Origin: Blastocatellia bacterium
GTDB lineage: Bacteria; Acidobacteriota; Blastocatellia; Pyrinomonadales; Pyrinomonadaceae
Length of the DNA: 50,890 nt
Direction of reading: 5' to 3'
Assembly: GCA_016789145.1 (NCBI GenBank)
Contig: JAEUQI010000011.1
Location: 1 to 50,890 of the forward strand
Made by a program: the position numbers and the translations under genes. Below the pieces are notes generated by a model. It ran no database searches and was not told where the DNA came from. It was given only the letters and a program-made list of their open reading frames with translations. Shown here one piece after another: positions 17,007 through 25,956 of the stretch (within the stretch, counting starts at the first letter, position 1; every line of letters begins with the position of its first letter).

Positions 17007-18959
17007 CTATTCTTCGTCTTGCCGTAGGCTTTCTATGACCGAAAGGTCCTCGAGCGTCGTGACATCCCCTGCGACGGTGCCGCTTGATGCGAGTTCGCGA
17101 AGTAATCGACGCATTATCTTGCCCGAACGAGTTTTAGGCAAAGCCTCGGTGAAACGAATGTCATCAGGTTTTGCTAAGGCTCCGATCTCTTTTGCGACGT
17201 GAGCACGAAGCTCATTTTTGAGATCATCGCTACCTGACCGGCCTCCTTCGAGCGTGACGAACGCGGCGATAGCTTGGCCTTTTAGGTCGTCTGGGCGTCC
17301 GACAACCGCGGCTTCGGCAACTGCTTCGTGCGATACGAGAGCAGACTCTATCTCAGCAGTTCCGAGCCGATGCCCACTTACATTTATTACATCGTCGACG
17401 CGTCCCATTATCCAAAAATACCCACGATCATCACGACGGGCACCGTCACCGGCGAAATACCTTCCCGGAATTTCAGACCAATACGCCTGTTTGTAACGTT
17501 CGTCGTCGCCCCACAACGTTCGAAGCATCGACGGCCAAGGATGAGTCGCGACGAGATAGCCGCCTTCATTCGGGCCAACAGGCTTTCCGGCTTTTGTGAC
17601 AACGTCAAGCATTATTCCCGGCAATGGACGAGTCGCAGTTCCGGGAACTGTCGGTGTGGCTCCCGGAAGCGGCGATATCATCACCGCTCCAGTTTCGGTT
17701 TGCCACCATGTATCGACTATCGGGCACCGATCTTTGCCAATTACGGAGTGATACCACATCCACGCCTCTGGATTTATCGGTTCGCCTACTGTTCCCAAAA
17801 GCCGCAGTGATGACAGATCGTGCTTGAGAGGGTACTGTTCGCCCCATTTGATGAACGCTCGTATTGCGGTCGGCGCCGTGTAAAAGATCGTCACGCGATT
17901 GCGTTCGATGATATCCCAAAAGCGGTCGAAATCTGGAAAGTTCGGGGCACCTTCGTACATCATCACTGTCGCACCGTTGGCAAGCGGACCGTAAACAACG
18001 TAGCTGTGGCCTGTGACCCAACCGATGTCGGCCGTACACCAATAAACGTCTTCGTCCTTAAGATCGAAAACCATTTTCGCCGTATATGCCGCCTGAGTTA
18101 GATAGCCGCCGGTCGTGTGCAAGATGCCTTTCGGCTTTCCGGTTGTGCCGGACGTATAGAGGATATATAGCGGATGCTCGCTGTCGAGCTCGATCGGCGA
18201 ACAATCTGCATCGACGGCAGCCATCATCTCGTGCCACCAATGGTCGCGACCAGCACGCATTGAAACATCGCTGCCGGTTCGCTTGTAGACGACAACGCCT
18301 TTGACGGTAGGGCAATGTGTAACGGCTTCGTCGACGACCGACTTGAGCTTGATCTCGGTGCCGCGACGATAGCCGCCGTCGGCAGTGACAATAAGTTTGC
18401 AGCCGCCGTCGTTCACACGATCGCGAATAGCGTCCGCTGAGAAACCACCAAAGATAACGGTATGCGTCGCACCGATACGAGCACAAGCGAGCATTGCTAT
18501 AGCGAGCTCGGGCACGAGCGGCATATACAGAGCAACACGGTCGCCCGTCTCGACACCGAGCTTTTTCATTACGTTAGCGAATTTGCAGACCTCACGATGA
18601 AGCTGAAGGTAGGTCAGTGTTCGCTGTTCGCCGGGCTCGCCTTCCCAGATGAACGCCGCTTTGTTCTTACGCGCAGTCGTTAGATGCCGATCGAGACAGT
18701 TATACGAGACATTGATCTTGCCGCCGACAAACCATTTGGCAAATGGCTCGTTCCATTCGAGCGTCGTATGCCATTTCTCAAACCAATGCAATTCCTCAGC
18801 CTGTTTCGCCCAAAACGCAGGCACATCGGCAGCGGCTTCGGCGTAGATCCGTTCGTATTCCTCAAAACTCTTGATGTGAGCATTCGCTGAAAATTCGGCT
18901 GACGGTGGAAATACCCTGTGTTCTGATTGAAAGGATTCGATGGCAGTTTGTTCGGACAT
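17007..18959 (-). CDS. acs: acetyl-CoA synthetase
   Basis: 650 residues, full length for the AMP-forming enzyme that makes acetyl-CoA from acetate, ATP and CoA. Visible landmarks are the N-terminal AMP-binding domain, the P-loop-like [11 protein letters not shown] (~265), the [16 protein letters not shown] block (~415), [20 protein letters not shown] at the domain hinge (~525), and the C-terminal [11 protein letters not shown] containing the lysine that is acetylated for regulation in known enzymes. It is cytoplasmic. It is divergent from xylG with only 32 nt between the start codons. Confidence 0.96.
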   Translation of the reverse strand: MSEQTAIESFQSEHRVFPPSAEFSANAHIKSFEEYERIYAEAAADVPAFWAKQAEELHWFEKWHTTLEWNEPFAKWFVGGKINVSYNCLDRHLTTARKNKAAFIWEGEPGEQRTLTYLQLHREVCKFANVMKKLGVETGDRVALYMPLVPELAIAMLACARIGATHTVIFGGFSADAIRDRVNDGGCKLIVTADGGYRRGTEIKLKSVVDEAVTHCPTVKGVVVYKRTGSDVSMRAGRDHWWHEMMAAVDADCSPIELDSEHPLYILYTSGTTGKPKGILHTTGGYLTQAAYTAKMVFDLKDEDVYWCTADIGWVTGHSYVVYGPLANGATVMMYEGAPNFPDFDRFWDIIERNRVTIFYTAPTAIRAFIKWGEQYPLKHDLSSLRLLGTVGEPINPEAWMWYHSVIGKDRCPIVDTWWQTETGAVMISPLPGATPTVPGTATRPLPGIMLDVVTKAGKPVGPNEGGYLVATHPWPSMLRTLWGDDERYKQAYWSEIPGRYFAGDGARRDDRGYFWIMGRVDDVINVSGHRLGTAEIESALVSHEAVAEAAVVGRPDDLKGQAIAAFVTLEGGRSGSDDLKNELRAHVAKEIGALAKPDDIRFTEALPKTRSGKIMRRLLRELASSGTVAGDVTTLEDLSVIESLRQDEE

Positions 18960-18975
18960 ATGACTTGAGTATAAA
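18948..18975. promoter_or_regulatory. overlapping divergent -10 elements between acs and xylG
   Basis: On the plus strand TTGTTC (18948-18953) and TATAAA (18970-18975) are 16 nt apart and point at xylG (ATG at 18992). On the minus strand TATACT (complement of 18968-18973) lies 8 nt from the acs ATG. The -10 boxes overlap, so the two promoters may compete. No Shine-Dalgarno sequence fits in either short leader. Confidence 0.4.
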
Positions 18976-18991
18976 GTATCGGTAACACCCT

Positions 18992-20506
18992 ATGCCACTG
19001 TTAGAAATGCGTGACATCGTCAAGGAGTTTCCCGGCGTCAAGGCACTGGACGGCGTGAGCTTTACGCTGGACGCAGGAGAGTTTCATTCGCTCGTAGGCG
19101 AGAATGGCGCCGGCAAATCGACACTTATGAAAGTGCTCTCGGCGGTCTATCCACATGGCACCTACGAAGGCGACATCTTGATCGATGGTTCGGTTCGATC
19201 ATTTCGCGGAATTCGAGATTCTGAGTCGGCTGGCGTTGCGATCATTTTTCAAGAACTCTCACTCGTTAAGGAACTCACGGTCGGTGAGAACATCTTTCTT
19301 GGCCAAGAACCTAATCGTTTTGGCGTGATCGATTGGGCGGAGCTTTATCATCGGGCATCTTCCCTGCTTCGCGATCTCGATCTGGATCTAGATCCGCGAG
19401 TTCAAGCCGGAAGCCTTGGTATTGGCCAACAACAACTGGTCGAGATCGCTAAGGCATTAAGCAAAGACGCTCGCATTCTGGTGCTAGACGAACCAACAGC
19501 TGCGTTAACAGAATCTGAGGTCGAAACTCTTTTCGGCATTCTCGAGAAGCTCCGAGCCAAAGGCGTCGGGATGATCTACATCTCGCACAAGCTTGACGAG
19601 GTCTTTCGCCTGAGTGACCGTATCACTGTTTTGCGAGACGGTCGAACTGTTGGCACACACGCTGCCGCAGAACTATCGAAAGACAGAGTTATATCAGCGA
19701 TGGTCGGCCGCGAGGTCGGCGACATCTATCCGAAGCCCGACCATCAATACGGAGACGTTGCGATGCGTGTCAGTGGATTGACCGTTTACGACATCGATGT
19801 TGCGGATAAGAAACTCGTTGATAATGTTTCGTTTGAAGTCCGTCGCGGTGAAGTTCTCGGAATCGCAGGACTCATGGGAGCCGGACGCAGCGAAACTCTC
19901 ACCGCGATCTTCGGCGGCTGGCAAGGCCGCTGCGACGGCCAGATCGAGGTCGATGGGATCGCGAAACGGTTTCGCTCGCCGAAAGAGGCGATCGCCGCGG
20001 GCCTCGGCTTCGTCACCGAAGACCGCAAGCGTTACGGCCTGCTGCTCGACCAAACGATCATCGACAACATGACGCTCGCAAGTTTGAAGAAAGTCTCCGG
20101 TAGCTTTCTGACGGATCGCGCAAAAGAGGCAAAGGCCGTTTCGGCTCAGATTTCCAGCCTAAGGATCAAAACACCATCGGCGTTCACAGTAGCAGGAACA
20201 CTGAGCGGCGGCAATCAGCAGAAGGTCGTGCTTGGGAAATGGCTGTTAACCGAACCAAAGGTTCTGTTTCTCGATGAGCCAACCCGCGGCATTGACGTCG
20301 GTGCCAAGCAAGAGATCTACGCCGAGATCAATCGACTGGCAAAGCAAGGCCTCGCGATCGTGCTGGTCTCATCAGAGCTGCCCGAGTTACTCGGTCTTTC
20401 TGACAGAGTAGTTGTCCTGCACGAAGGTCGTATGTCGGGCGAATTTAGTCGGCAAGAAGCGACACCGGAGAAAGTAATGGCAGCCGCGACAGGACAAATG
20501 ATTTAA
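18992..20506 (+). CDS. xylG: sugar ABC transporter, double ATP-binding subunit (xylose/ribose type)
   Basis: 504 residues with two fused nucleotide-binding domains, as in XylG/RbsA. The first has GENGAGKST (~37), GIGQQQLVEIAKAL and LDEPTAAL. The second has the degenerate P-loop GLMGAGRSE, the signature LSGGNQQKVVLGKW (~405) and LDEPTRGID; this asymmetry is normal for the CUT2 family. It powers uptake of a monosaccharide with the permease that follows 2 nt later. I name it xylG on overall resemblance; ribose or another pentose is also possible. No periplasmic binding protein gene is adjacent. Confidence 0.88.
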   Translation: MPLLEMRDIVKEFPGVKALDGVSFTLDAGEFHSLVGENGAGKSTLMKVLSAVYPHGTYEGDILIDGSVRSFRGIRDSESAGVAIIFQELSLVKELTVGENIFLGQEPNRFGVIDWAELYHRASSLLRDLDLDLDPRVQAGSLGIGQQQLVEIAKALSKDARILVLDEPTAALTESEVETLFGILEKLRAKGVGMIYISHKLDEVFRLSDRITVLRDGRTVGTHAAAELSKDRVISAMVGREVGDIYPKPDHQYGDVAMRVSGLTVYDIDVADKKLVDNVSFEVRRGEVLGIAGLMGAGRSETLTAIFGGWQGRCDGQIEVDGIAKRFRSPKEAIAAGLGFVTEDRKRYGLLLDQTIIDNMTLASLKKVSGSFLTDRAKEAKAVSAQISSLRIKTPSAFTVAGTLSGGNQQKVVLGKWLLTEPKVLFLDEPTRGIDVGAKQEIYAEINRLAKQGLAIVLVSSELPELLGLSDRVVVLHEGRMSGEFSRQEATPEKVMAAATGQMI

Positions 20507-20508
20507 CA

Positions 20509-21654
20509 ATGAGCGAAGCAAAATCAAAGCAATTCGATAGTTCGTCGCTGCGTGCGTACGTGATGATCGCCATTCTGGCATTGATATGGCTGCTGTTTCA
20601 TTGGCTGACGGGCAGTACGTTCCTGACGCCGCGTAATCTATCTAATCTGATGACACAGATGTCTGTTACCGGCATTCTCGCAGTTGGAATGTTGATGTTG
20701 ATCGTGTCGGGCAACATCGATCTGTCGGTCGGTTCTGTGTTGGGGCTTGCGGGTGGCGTGGCTGCCTGGGCGTTGGTGGCAGGTTACGGATTGCCGGTCG
20801 CGATGTTGATGGCGATCGGTATTTGTGTTGGTGTCGGATTGTTTCAGGGGACTTTGACGGCATACCTCAATATTCCTGCGTTCATCGTGACGCTTGGCGG
20901 CCTGCTCGCATGGCGAGGCGTCGTTAAATGGCTGCTCGGCGGGAACACGATACCTATTTCAGACGATACGTTCAAGGCAATGGGCCAGAGTTATATCGGT
21001 ACGACTGCTGGTTGGGTACTCGCTGCTGTCGCGGTCGCGTTCGTCATTTTTATGGCGATCCGCAGGGCCCAAAGTACGAAGACCTACGGTCTCGGCGAGG
21101 CAAACTACACCGGAGAATTGCTCAAAACCGTATTGCCCGTTTTAGCGATCATCGCGTTCATCTGGGTGATGAATTCGTACGAAGATCGTGGCGTTCCGAC
21201 GCCCGTGCTGATGCTCGTGGTCGTCGCCTTGCTTGGGGGATTCATAACAACATCGACGACGTTCGGCAGATACCTTTATGCGATCGGCGGCAATGCAGAT
21301 GCTGCAAGGCTTTCCGGCATCAATAACAAACGCAACGTCTTAGCTGTGTACGCCATTCTCGGTGCGGTCACAGGTCTTGCGGCTTTGATCTACTCAGGTC
21401 GCGTCGGCAGTGCAACGCCGGACGCGGGCGTTCTGAAAGAACTCGACGCCATCGCTGCCTGCGTTATCGGCGGTGCGAGCCTGATGGGCGGCCGCGGCAC
21501 CATTTTTGGTGCTTGTCTCGGAGCCCTAATAATGGCAAGCCTAGACAACGGCATGTCGCTCTACGGCGTTCGTGATTTCCTACAGGACATTGTAAAAGGC
21601 TCGATCCTAGTCGCCGCCGTTGGTTTGGATATGTTCGGGCGAAAGCAGGGCTGA
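20509..21654 (+). CDS. xylH: sugar ABC transporter permease (xylose/ribose type)
   Basis: 381 residues with about ten hydrophobic segments. CUT2 permease features are visible: FLTPRNLSNLMTQMSVTGI near residue 45, SGNIDLSVGSVLGLAGG (~68), PAFIVTLGGLLAWRG (~125) and GGNADAARLSGIN (~265). The length and the central insertion fit XylH better than the shorter RbsC. Together with XylG it forms the inner-membrane part of a pentose importer. The start is 2 nt after xylG, and the hydrolase gene follows 1 nt after its stop. Confidence 0.88.
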   Translation: MSEAKSKQFDSSSLRAYVMIAILALIWLLFHWLTGSTFLTPRNLSNLMTQMSVTGILAVGMLMLIVSGNIDLSVGSVLGLAGGVAAWALVAGYGLPVAMLMAIGICVGVGLFQGTLTAYLNIPAFIVTLGGLLAWRGVVKWLLGGNTIPISDDTFKAMGQSYIGTTAGWVLAAVAVAFVIFMAIRRAQSTKTYGLGEANYTGELLKTVLPVLAIIAFIWVMNSYEDRGVPTPVLMLVVVALLGGFITTSTTFGRYLYAIGGNADAARLSGINNKRNVLAVYAILGAVTGLAALIYSGRVGSATPDAGVLKELDAIAACVIGGASLMGGRGTIFGACLGALIMASLDNGMSLYGVRDFLQDIVKGSILVAAVGLDMFGRKQG

Positions 21655-21655
21655 T

Positions 21656-22441
21656 ATGGCTGCGTTTTCGTTCAAAAGACTTGGAATCATTTTGTTAGCG
21701 ACTGTGGCGGTCCTTTATGTGATCGCATGCGCATTGCTGTATTTCAATCAACGTTCATTCATCTATCGTCCGGTTACATCGCCGCAAAATCTAAGCAGTG
21801 CATTCACAACGATCGAATCGGAAGGCGAGAAACTTAGGATCCTGACTAGAACGACAGGCACGTCGAAAGCCTTGATCTATTTCGGAGGAAATGCTGATGA
21901 CGTTTCAACATATCTCCCTAGTTTCAGTGAAGCTTTTCCCGACCATAACTTGTTTCTCGTAAATTACCGCGGTTACGGAGGAAGCACAGGAGAGCCTTCC
22001 GAGGCCGCTCTTTTTGCTGACGCACTCGCGGTCTATGACAACGTTAGTGCTAACTATCCCAAAGTTTCAGTAATTGGACGTAGCCTCGGAAGCGGTGTCG
22101 CTGTCTATTTGGCTTCGGTCAGGCAGATCGAGAGTCTGATATTGGTTACGCCTTACGACAGTATCGAGAATGTCGGAAAGAAGCATCTTTCAATTTTCCC
22201 GATAGGTCTACTCTTGAAAGACAAATACGATTCTGCGTCGAGGGTGAAAGACGTTTCGGCGAAAACACTGATCATCCTTGCAGAATCAGATAGAACCATC
22301 CCACGAGGAAATTCAGAATCGTTGATCTCACAGTTTCCAGCGGAGCAAATTCGACTCAAAACACTGCCGGAAACTACTCACAATTCGGTGGTGTTGTCCA
22401 AAGGGTACTTACCATTAGTTCGTTCGTTTCTCAATGACTAG
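21656..22441 (+). CDS. membrane-anchored alpha/beta hydrolase
   Basis: 261 residues from the ATG at 21656, immediately after the xylH stop; a longer in-frame start lies inside xylH. Residues 9-28 form an N-terminal membrane anchor. The alpha/beta-hydrolase fold shows the oxyanion region (LIYFGGN), NYRGYGGSTG (~105), the nucleophile elbow GRSLGSG, the acid LAESDRTIP, and the histidine in ETTHNSVV near the end. It resembles the YfhR/BEM46 group, whose substrates are mostly unknown. Co-transcription with xylGH hints at a link to sugar esters, but this is only inference from position. Confidence 0.82.
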   Translation: MAAFSFKRLGIILLATVAVLYVIACALLYFNQRSFIYRPVTSPQNLSSAFTTIESEGEKLRILTRTTGTSKALIYFGGNADDVSTYLPSFSEAFPDHNLFLVNYRGYGGSTGEPSEAALFADALAVYDNVSANYPKVSVIGRSLGSGVAVYLASVRQIESLILVTPYDSIENVGKKHLSIFPIGLLLKDKYDSASRVKDVSAKTLIILAESDRTIPRGNSESLISQFPAEQIRLKTLPETTHNSVVLSKGYLPLVRSFLND

Positions 22442-22473
22442 GTGAATTGAAGCTCACAAGTTTTTGGTCGCAA

Positions 22474-22500
22474 GAAGGCTACTATACAAATAGTACCTTC
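22474..22500. terminator. hairpin between convergent genes, possible terminator
   Basis: GAAGG and TACTAT arms (22474-22485, one C bulged) pair with 22490-22500 across an ACAA loop, between the stop codons at 22441 and 22499. There is no T run directly after it on either strand, so termination activity is uncertain. Confidence 0.35.
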
Positions 22501-23488
22501 AACCGCCAATAAAACTCATCGACCTTGAAGGTGAAACAAATGCCGTGTCATTTATGTAATGACGCGGTTCTTTTTTCATTACGACGGTTTTGATGAAATC
22601 GATGATCTCGTCCCGTGATGCGCCGCCGCGGAGGACGTCACGCAGGTTGTGTTCTGATGTTGAGAACAGGCACGTGCGTATCTGGCCGTCGGCTGTTAGG
22701 CGGATACGGGAGCATTGGCCGCAGAACATCTCAGTAACAGGTGCGATAATGCCGATCTCGCCGGGCGAACCATCGGCGAATTTGTATTTCCACGCAGTCT
22801 CACTGCCGCGGGTCTTATCGACGAGTTCCAATGGAAATGCAGCGTGTATCGCCTCGTGAATCTCGCGGCCTGACACGACCTGTTCGCGGTTCCATTCGTG
22901 GCCGCTATCGAGCGGCATGAACTCGATGAATCTGTAGGAAATGGCATTTTCCCTGGCAAAACGAGCCATCTCGACGACTTCGTGGTCGTTGCGTCCACGG
23001 ACGATGCAAGCGTTGACCTTGATCGTACCAAATCCGGCGGTTTTTGCGGCGTCGATCGATCGTAATACATTTCCAAGCTGATCGACGCCCGTGATCTCGC
23101 GAAAATTCGCATCATTAAGGCTGTCCAGACTGATCGTGATCCGGTCGAGTCCAGCATCACGCAACGCAGCGGCGTTCTCAGGAATTGTTTGACCGTTCGT
23201 AGTCAGCGCGATGTCATTCAGCGACGGTTTCAGCTTGCTCAACCGTCCAATAAGATCGACAACGCCTCGTCTCAGCATTGGTTCTCCGCCCGTTAATCGG
23301 ATCTTTTCAATTCCGAGCGATACAAATATCTCTGACAGCGTGACGATCTCTTCGAACGTCAACAGAGTTTCGCGGCGAGCCATTGGCGGCTCGCCGTTTG
23401 GCAGGCAATAGAAGCAGCGAAAGTTACAACGGTCGGTCAGCGAAATTCGCAGATCGCGGATCGTTCTGTTGTAAGAATCACGGAGCAT
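22499..23488 (-). CDS. moaA: GTP 3',8-cyclase, molybdenum cofactor biosynthesis
   Basis: 329 residues. It is a radical-SAM enzyme that converts GTP to 3',8-cyclo-GTP, the first step of molybdopterin synthesis. The N-terminal cluster motif is CNFRCFYC (residues 22-29). The C-terminal second cluster is CGQCSRIRLTADGQIRTC (~255-272), and the protein ends in the family's GG tail (SFIGG). LTGGEPMLR and ISLDSL are also present. No other moa gene is near, so the rest of the pathway lies elsewhere. Its ATG overlaps the stop of the upstream gene as TAATG, and it is the last gene of a queG-hypothetical-moaA unit. Confidence 0.95.
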   Translation of the reverse strand: MLRDSYNRTIRDLRISLTDRCNFRCFYCLPNGEPPMARRETLLTFEEIVTLSEIFVSLGIEKIRLTGGEPMLRRGVVDLIGRLSKLKPSLNDIALTTNGQTIPENAAALRDAGLDRITISLDSLNDANFREITGVDQLGNVLRSIDAAKTAGFGTIKVNACIVRGRNDHEVVEMARFARENAISYRFIEFMPLDSGHEWNREQVVSGREIHEAIHAAFPLELVDKTRGSETAWKYKFADGSPGEIGIIAPVTEMFCGQCSRIRLTADGQIRTCLFSTSEHNLRDVLRGGASRDEIIDFIKTVVMKKEPRHYINDTAFVSPSRSMSFIGG

Positions 23489-24129
23489 TAATTATAAGCG
23501 TCGTGCAGTTTCTTGATCTGTGCAAGCAACGTCGCCGTTTTTGGCTGTTTTGTCTTTTTGACGATCGCGGTCAATTCGTCAAGATGTTTCTTGAAATCGA
23601 CTCGCTCTTCGCCTTCTCCCGGGCCGCTATATGTTTCGGCGGGCTTGATGTCGTCAATGATCGGTTTGAAACCGGCGAGTAGATTATCGATCGCTTTTCG
23701 AGCGTATTTGCCCTTTGGATACAGACTAAGATATTCGCCATCGGTGATCCGCATCGCGTAAACGTAGCAGGGTGCATAGCCCTCGCATTCGCCCGGGATC
23801 GACGTGTTTGCTGCCGTCCAAGCGATCTCCTCGGCGATCGCAAGCTTGCTGTACTTTTTCTGTAGGTCCCAATAGCGATCCGAACGCACGAGCCATTCGC
23901 CCGATGGTTCGCTATAGACGATGTCTTTTTCGTTACGCTTAAGGATAGACTTGTGCGGTTCGCGGTTCATATTGTCGCCGTTGATCTTTTTGAGTGATCT
24001 GGCTAATGCGACAAGCCGATTGTACTCCTTGGTGGCGGCGGCGGATGATTGTGCACTGACCGTAAATGTCAGTGCCGCGGTTGCAAGGATGCTGAATGTC
24101 AGCAAGCGTGTGAGTTTTCTCATATCCAT
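23488..24129 (-). CDS. secreted protein of unknown function
   Basis: 213 residues. A signal peptide is clear (ILATAALTFTVSAQ, residues ~14-27). The mature part is charged and mostly helical, with three cysteine-poor segments and one local motif ECEGYAPCYVYAMRITDGEYL (split here between ~120 and 140) containing two cysteines six residues apart. I do not recognise a family. AGGAG lies about 7 nt before the ATG. The gene starts 18 nt after queG and overlaps moaA by one base, so it is in the same transcript. Confidence 0.75.
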   Translation of the reverse strand: MDMRKLTRLLTFSILATAALTFTVSAQSSAAATKEYNRLVALARSLKKINGDNMNREPHKSILKRNEKDIVYSEPSGEWLVRSDRYWDLQKKYSKLAIAEEIAWTAANTSIPGECEGYAPCYVYAMRITDGEYLSLYPKGKYARKAIDNLLAGFKPIIDDIKPAETYSGPGEGEERVDFKKHLDELTAIVKKTKQPKTATLLAQIKKLHDAYN

Positions 24130-24147
24130 CGATGTCTCCTCTTAATT

Positions 24148-25068
24148 CTATTCAACAAGATATTTTGCGTTGCGTTGTAAGCCCGAAAGCTTTGCCCGTT
24201 TTATCGCCGAGGCTCGAAATCGTTCGACGTAATCCTCGTGCGTCATATTGATGACAGTATCTGCATCCAGAGTTGTTTCTCCGTTTCGAGGTTCGAAACT
24301 GCTTTCTTCCGTCGGTGTTTCAAATCTATTCCACGGGCATACGTCTTGGCAAACGTCGCAGCCGTAGATCCAACCGTCGAGGTTCGAAGCGATCTTGTCA
24401 GGCAAGGTGTCGCCGCGATGTTCAATAGTGCCGTACGAGATGCACCGTCCGGAATCGACGACGTATGGTTCGACGATAGCATTCGTCGGACAAGCGTCGA
24501 GACACGCCGTGCAGGTGCCGCAGTGATCTTCGACGATACCGTGATCATATTGGAGCTCGACATCGACGATTAGCGAACCTATAAATACCCAAGAACCGAT
24601 ATCTTTGGTGATCAGATTCGAGTGTTTGCCGATCCAACCTAGGCCGGCTCGCACGGCCCACGCTTTGTCCATGAAAGGAACGGTATCGACGCAGATCTTG
24701 CCAATGACATTTGGCTCGTCCGACCTGATCAGATCGAGGAGCTTCGAAAGTTTCCCGCGAACAACGTCGTGATAATCGTCGCCCCAAGCGTATCTTGATA
24801 CCTTGCCCTGCGAACCATCGTGAGCGTAGGGCGTGTAATAGTTCGAAGCCGTCACTATGATCGAACGAGCGCCGGGCATCAGCTTTCTAACATCTAGACG
24901 CTTGTCCAGATGGTTCTCCATCCAAGACATTGAAGCGTGAAAGCCACGATCGAGCCATTCACGTAATCGCGACGATTCTACGTCCAGAGCTCCCGCCGGG
25001 ACGATGCCGATACTGTGAAAGCCAAGATCTGCGGCATTCGTCTTTATCGATTCTGAGCTTATCGGCAT
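24148..25068 (-). CDS. queG: epoxyqueuosine reductase
   Basis: 306 residues. QueG is a cobalamin- and iron-sulfur-dependent enzyme for the last step of queuosine synthesis in tRNA. Two ferredoxin-type cluster motifs are visible: CGTCTACLDACPTNAI (~187) and CDVCQDVCPWN (~240). VDTVPFMDKAWAVRAGLGWIGKH (~133-155, given here only as landmarks VDTVPF and GLGWIGKH) marks the catalytic and corrin-binding part. The protein lacks the C-terminal HEAT-like extension seen in longer family members, but the reductase core is complete. It is first in a likely three-gene unit ending with moaA. Confidence 0.92.
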   Translation of the reverse strand: MPISSESIKTNAADLGFHSIGIVPAGALDVESSRLREWLDRGFHASMSWMENHLDKRLDVRKLMPGARSIIVTASNYYTPYAHDGSQGKVSRYAWGDDYHDVVRGKLSKLLDLIRSDEPNVIGKICVDTVPFMDKAWAVRAGLGWIGKHSNLITKDIGSWVFIGSLIVDVELQYDHGIVEDHCGTCTACLDACPTNAIVEPYVVDSGRCISYGTIEHRGDTLPDKIASNLDGWIYGCDVCQDVCPWNRFETPTEESSFEPRNGETTLDADTVINMTHEDYVERFRASAIKRAKLSGLQRNAKYLVE

Positions 25069-25160
25069 ACCTGAAGATTATCCATGAAAAAGTGCCTGCC
25101 TTAAATGCCCGTCTTTATTTTCTCGGATCCCGATAATGAATATGCTCGTAGTCTCGAGAT

Positions 25161-25429
25161 TGTCCGCACTGTCCGGAGCGTTCTTGCCGTTCGCGGTGTT
25201 CTTGCTGTCCGCGGCGTGTTTCATGAAACATCACATGCGGGCTGGAAGCCTGCGTTCCGACTGTCCGCACTGTCCCGAGCGTTCTTGCCGTTCGCAGCGT
25301 TCTTGCTGTCCGCGGCGTGTTTCACGAGACGTAACATGTGGGCTGGAAGCCCGCGTTCCGGCTGTCCGCACTGTCCGCAGCGTTCTTGCCGTTCGCGGCG
25401 TTCTTGCTGTCCGCGGCATGTTTCACGAG
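25161..25429. repeat. tandem repeat, 101-bp unit, about 2.7 copies
   Basis: Units start at 25161, 25262 and 25363, each opening with TGTCCGCACTGTCC. Each contains the near-duplicates GCGTTCTTGCCGTTCGCGG and GTTCTTGCTGTCCGCGG. The first two contain the palindromic core GGGCTGGAAGCC (25239-25250 and 25340-25351), inside a larger imperfect inverted repeat GCGGGCT...AGCCCGC. The third copy breaks off before the palindrome. Open frames through it differ between strands and look like artefacts. It is a REP-like element amplified in tandem. Confidence 0.85.
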
Positions 25430-25890
25430 GTCGAAAACCGCTTGTTTCCGTGGAACGTTCTGTTTGGCAGAATGCTGTATCTCTATTGATGTCAACAGTT
25501 AGTGTGAGACGGCCTGAAAAACACTCCAAAAGCGTACCCGAATGTGCCGGAATACGTATCTCTAGTGTTTTCAACACTTACAGATAGATCTTCCAAAATC
25601 GTTCCAGCATCGTTCCAGAGGTTCGTGGAACGCTTAAACCACTGATAACAATAGTGTTACGAGACCCAAAGTGCCATTTTAAGCCCAAAACGAAAAAAAC
25701 TGTAAGACATTGTCTTACAGCACCGTTAAAAACAGTGGTTTCCGTGAAGTGCTAACACTGTGCATGCTTTTGTATTTGAATATCAAAGATCGATTCATCG
25801 GTAGATCCGATAGACCTTACCGGTCGCAGAAGTTGCGACTATCAATTAGTATATCATAGCTGCAACATTGATTTGCATATTTTTCTAAGC
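25430..25890. other. intergenic stretch without a recognisable gene
   Basis: Contains two imperfect direct copies related as GTTGA..TAGAGATAC on the minus strand (near 25480-25495 and 25555-25575), clustered GTTCCA words near 25600-25632, and the hairpin at 25700-25720. No reading frame with protein-like character was found on either strand. Confidence 0.5.
25700..25720 (-). terminator. perfect 10-bp palindrome next to a poly-T run
   Basis: CTGTAAGACA and its exact complement are separated by one base. On the minus strand seven T residues follow, giving a terminator-like structure. The one-base loop cannot form as such, so the hairpin would open two or three pairs, or the site may instead be a protein-binding palindrome. 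No gene reads into it from the right that is not already terminated at 25898. Confidence 0.35.
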
Positions 25891-25932
25891 AACAGAAAAA
25901 GGCTGTACGGGATCTGGTCCCATACAGCCTTT
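25891..25932 (-). terminator. intrinsic terminator of the TonB-dependent receptor gene
   Basis: AAAGGCTGTA (25898-25907) pairs with 25923-25932, and GGGA (25909-25912) with TCCC (25918-25921), around a 5-nt loop with one internal mismatch. On the minus strand the stem end plus the following bases are T-rich. It lies about 25 nt past the stop codon at 25957. Confidence 0.85.
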
Positions 25933-25956
25933 GTTAGAGAAAGGTGCGAGTTGAGC

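Noticed and set aside
21620..21655. Earlier start for the hydrolase inside xylH
   Set aside because: The membrane anchor begins right after the ATG at 21656, which follows the xylH stop by one base.
25217..25427. TGTTTCATGAAACA and TGTTTCACG words resembling a chromosome-partition parS site
   Set aside because: The palindrome is two bases short of the parS pattern and the other copies match only one arm, and no parA/parB gene is present.
25105..25587. Open reading frames on both strands through the 101-bp repeat, rich in Arg, Cys and Ser or in Asn/Ala/Gly
   Set aside because: Their periodicity follows the DNA repeat, frames exist on both strands, and composition is unlike any other protein here. 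They are repeat artefacts.
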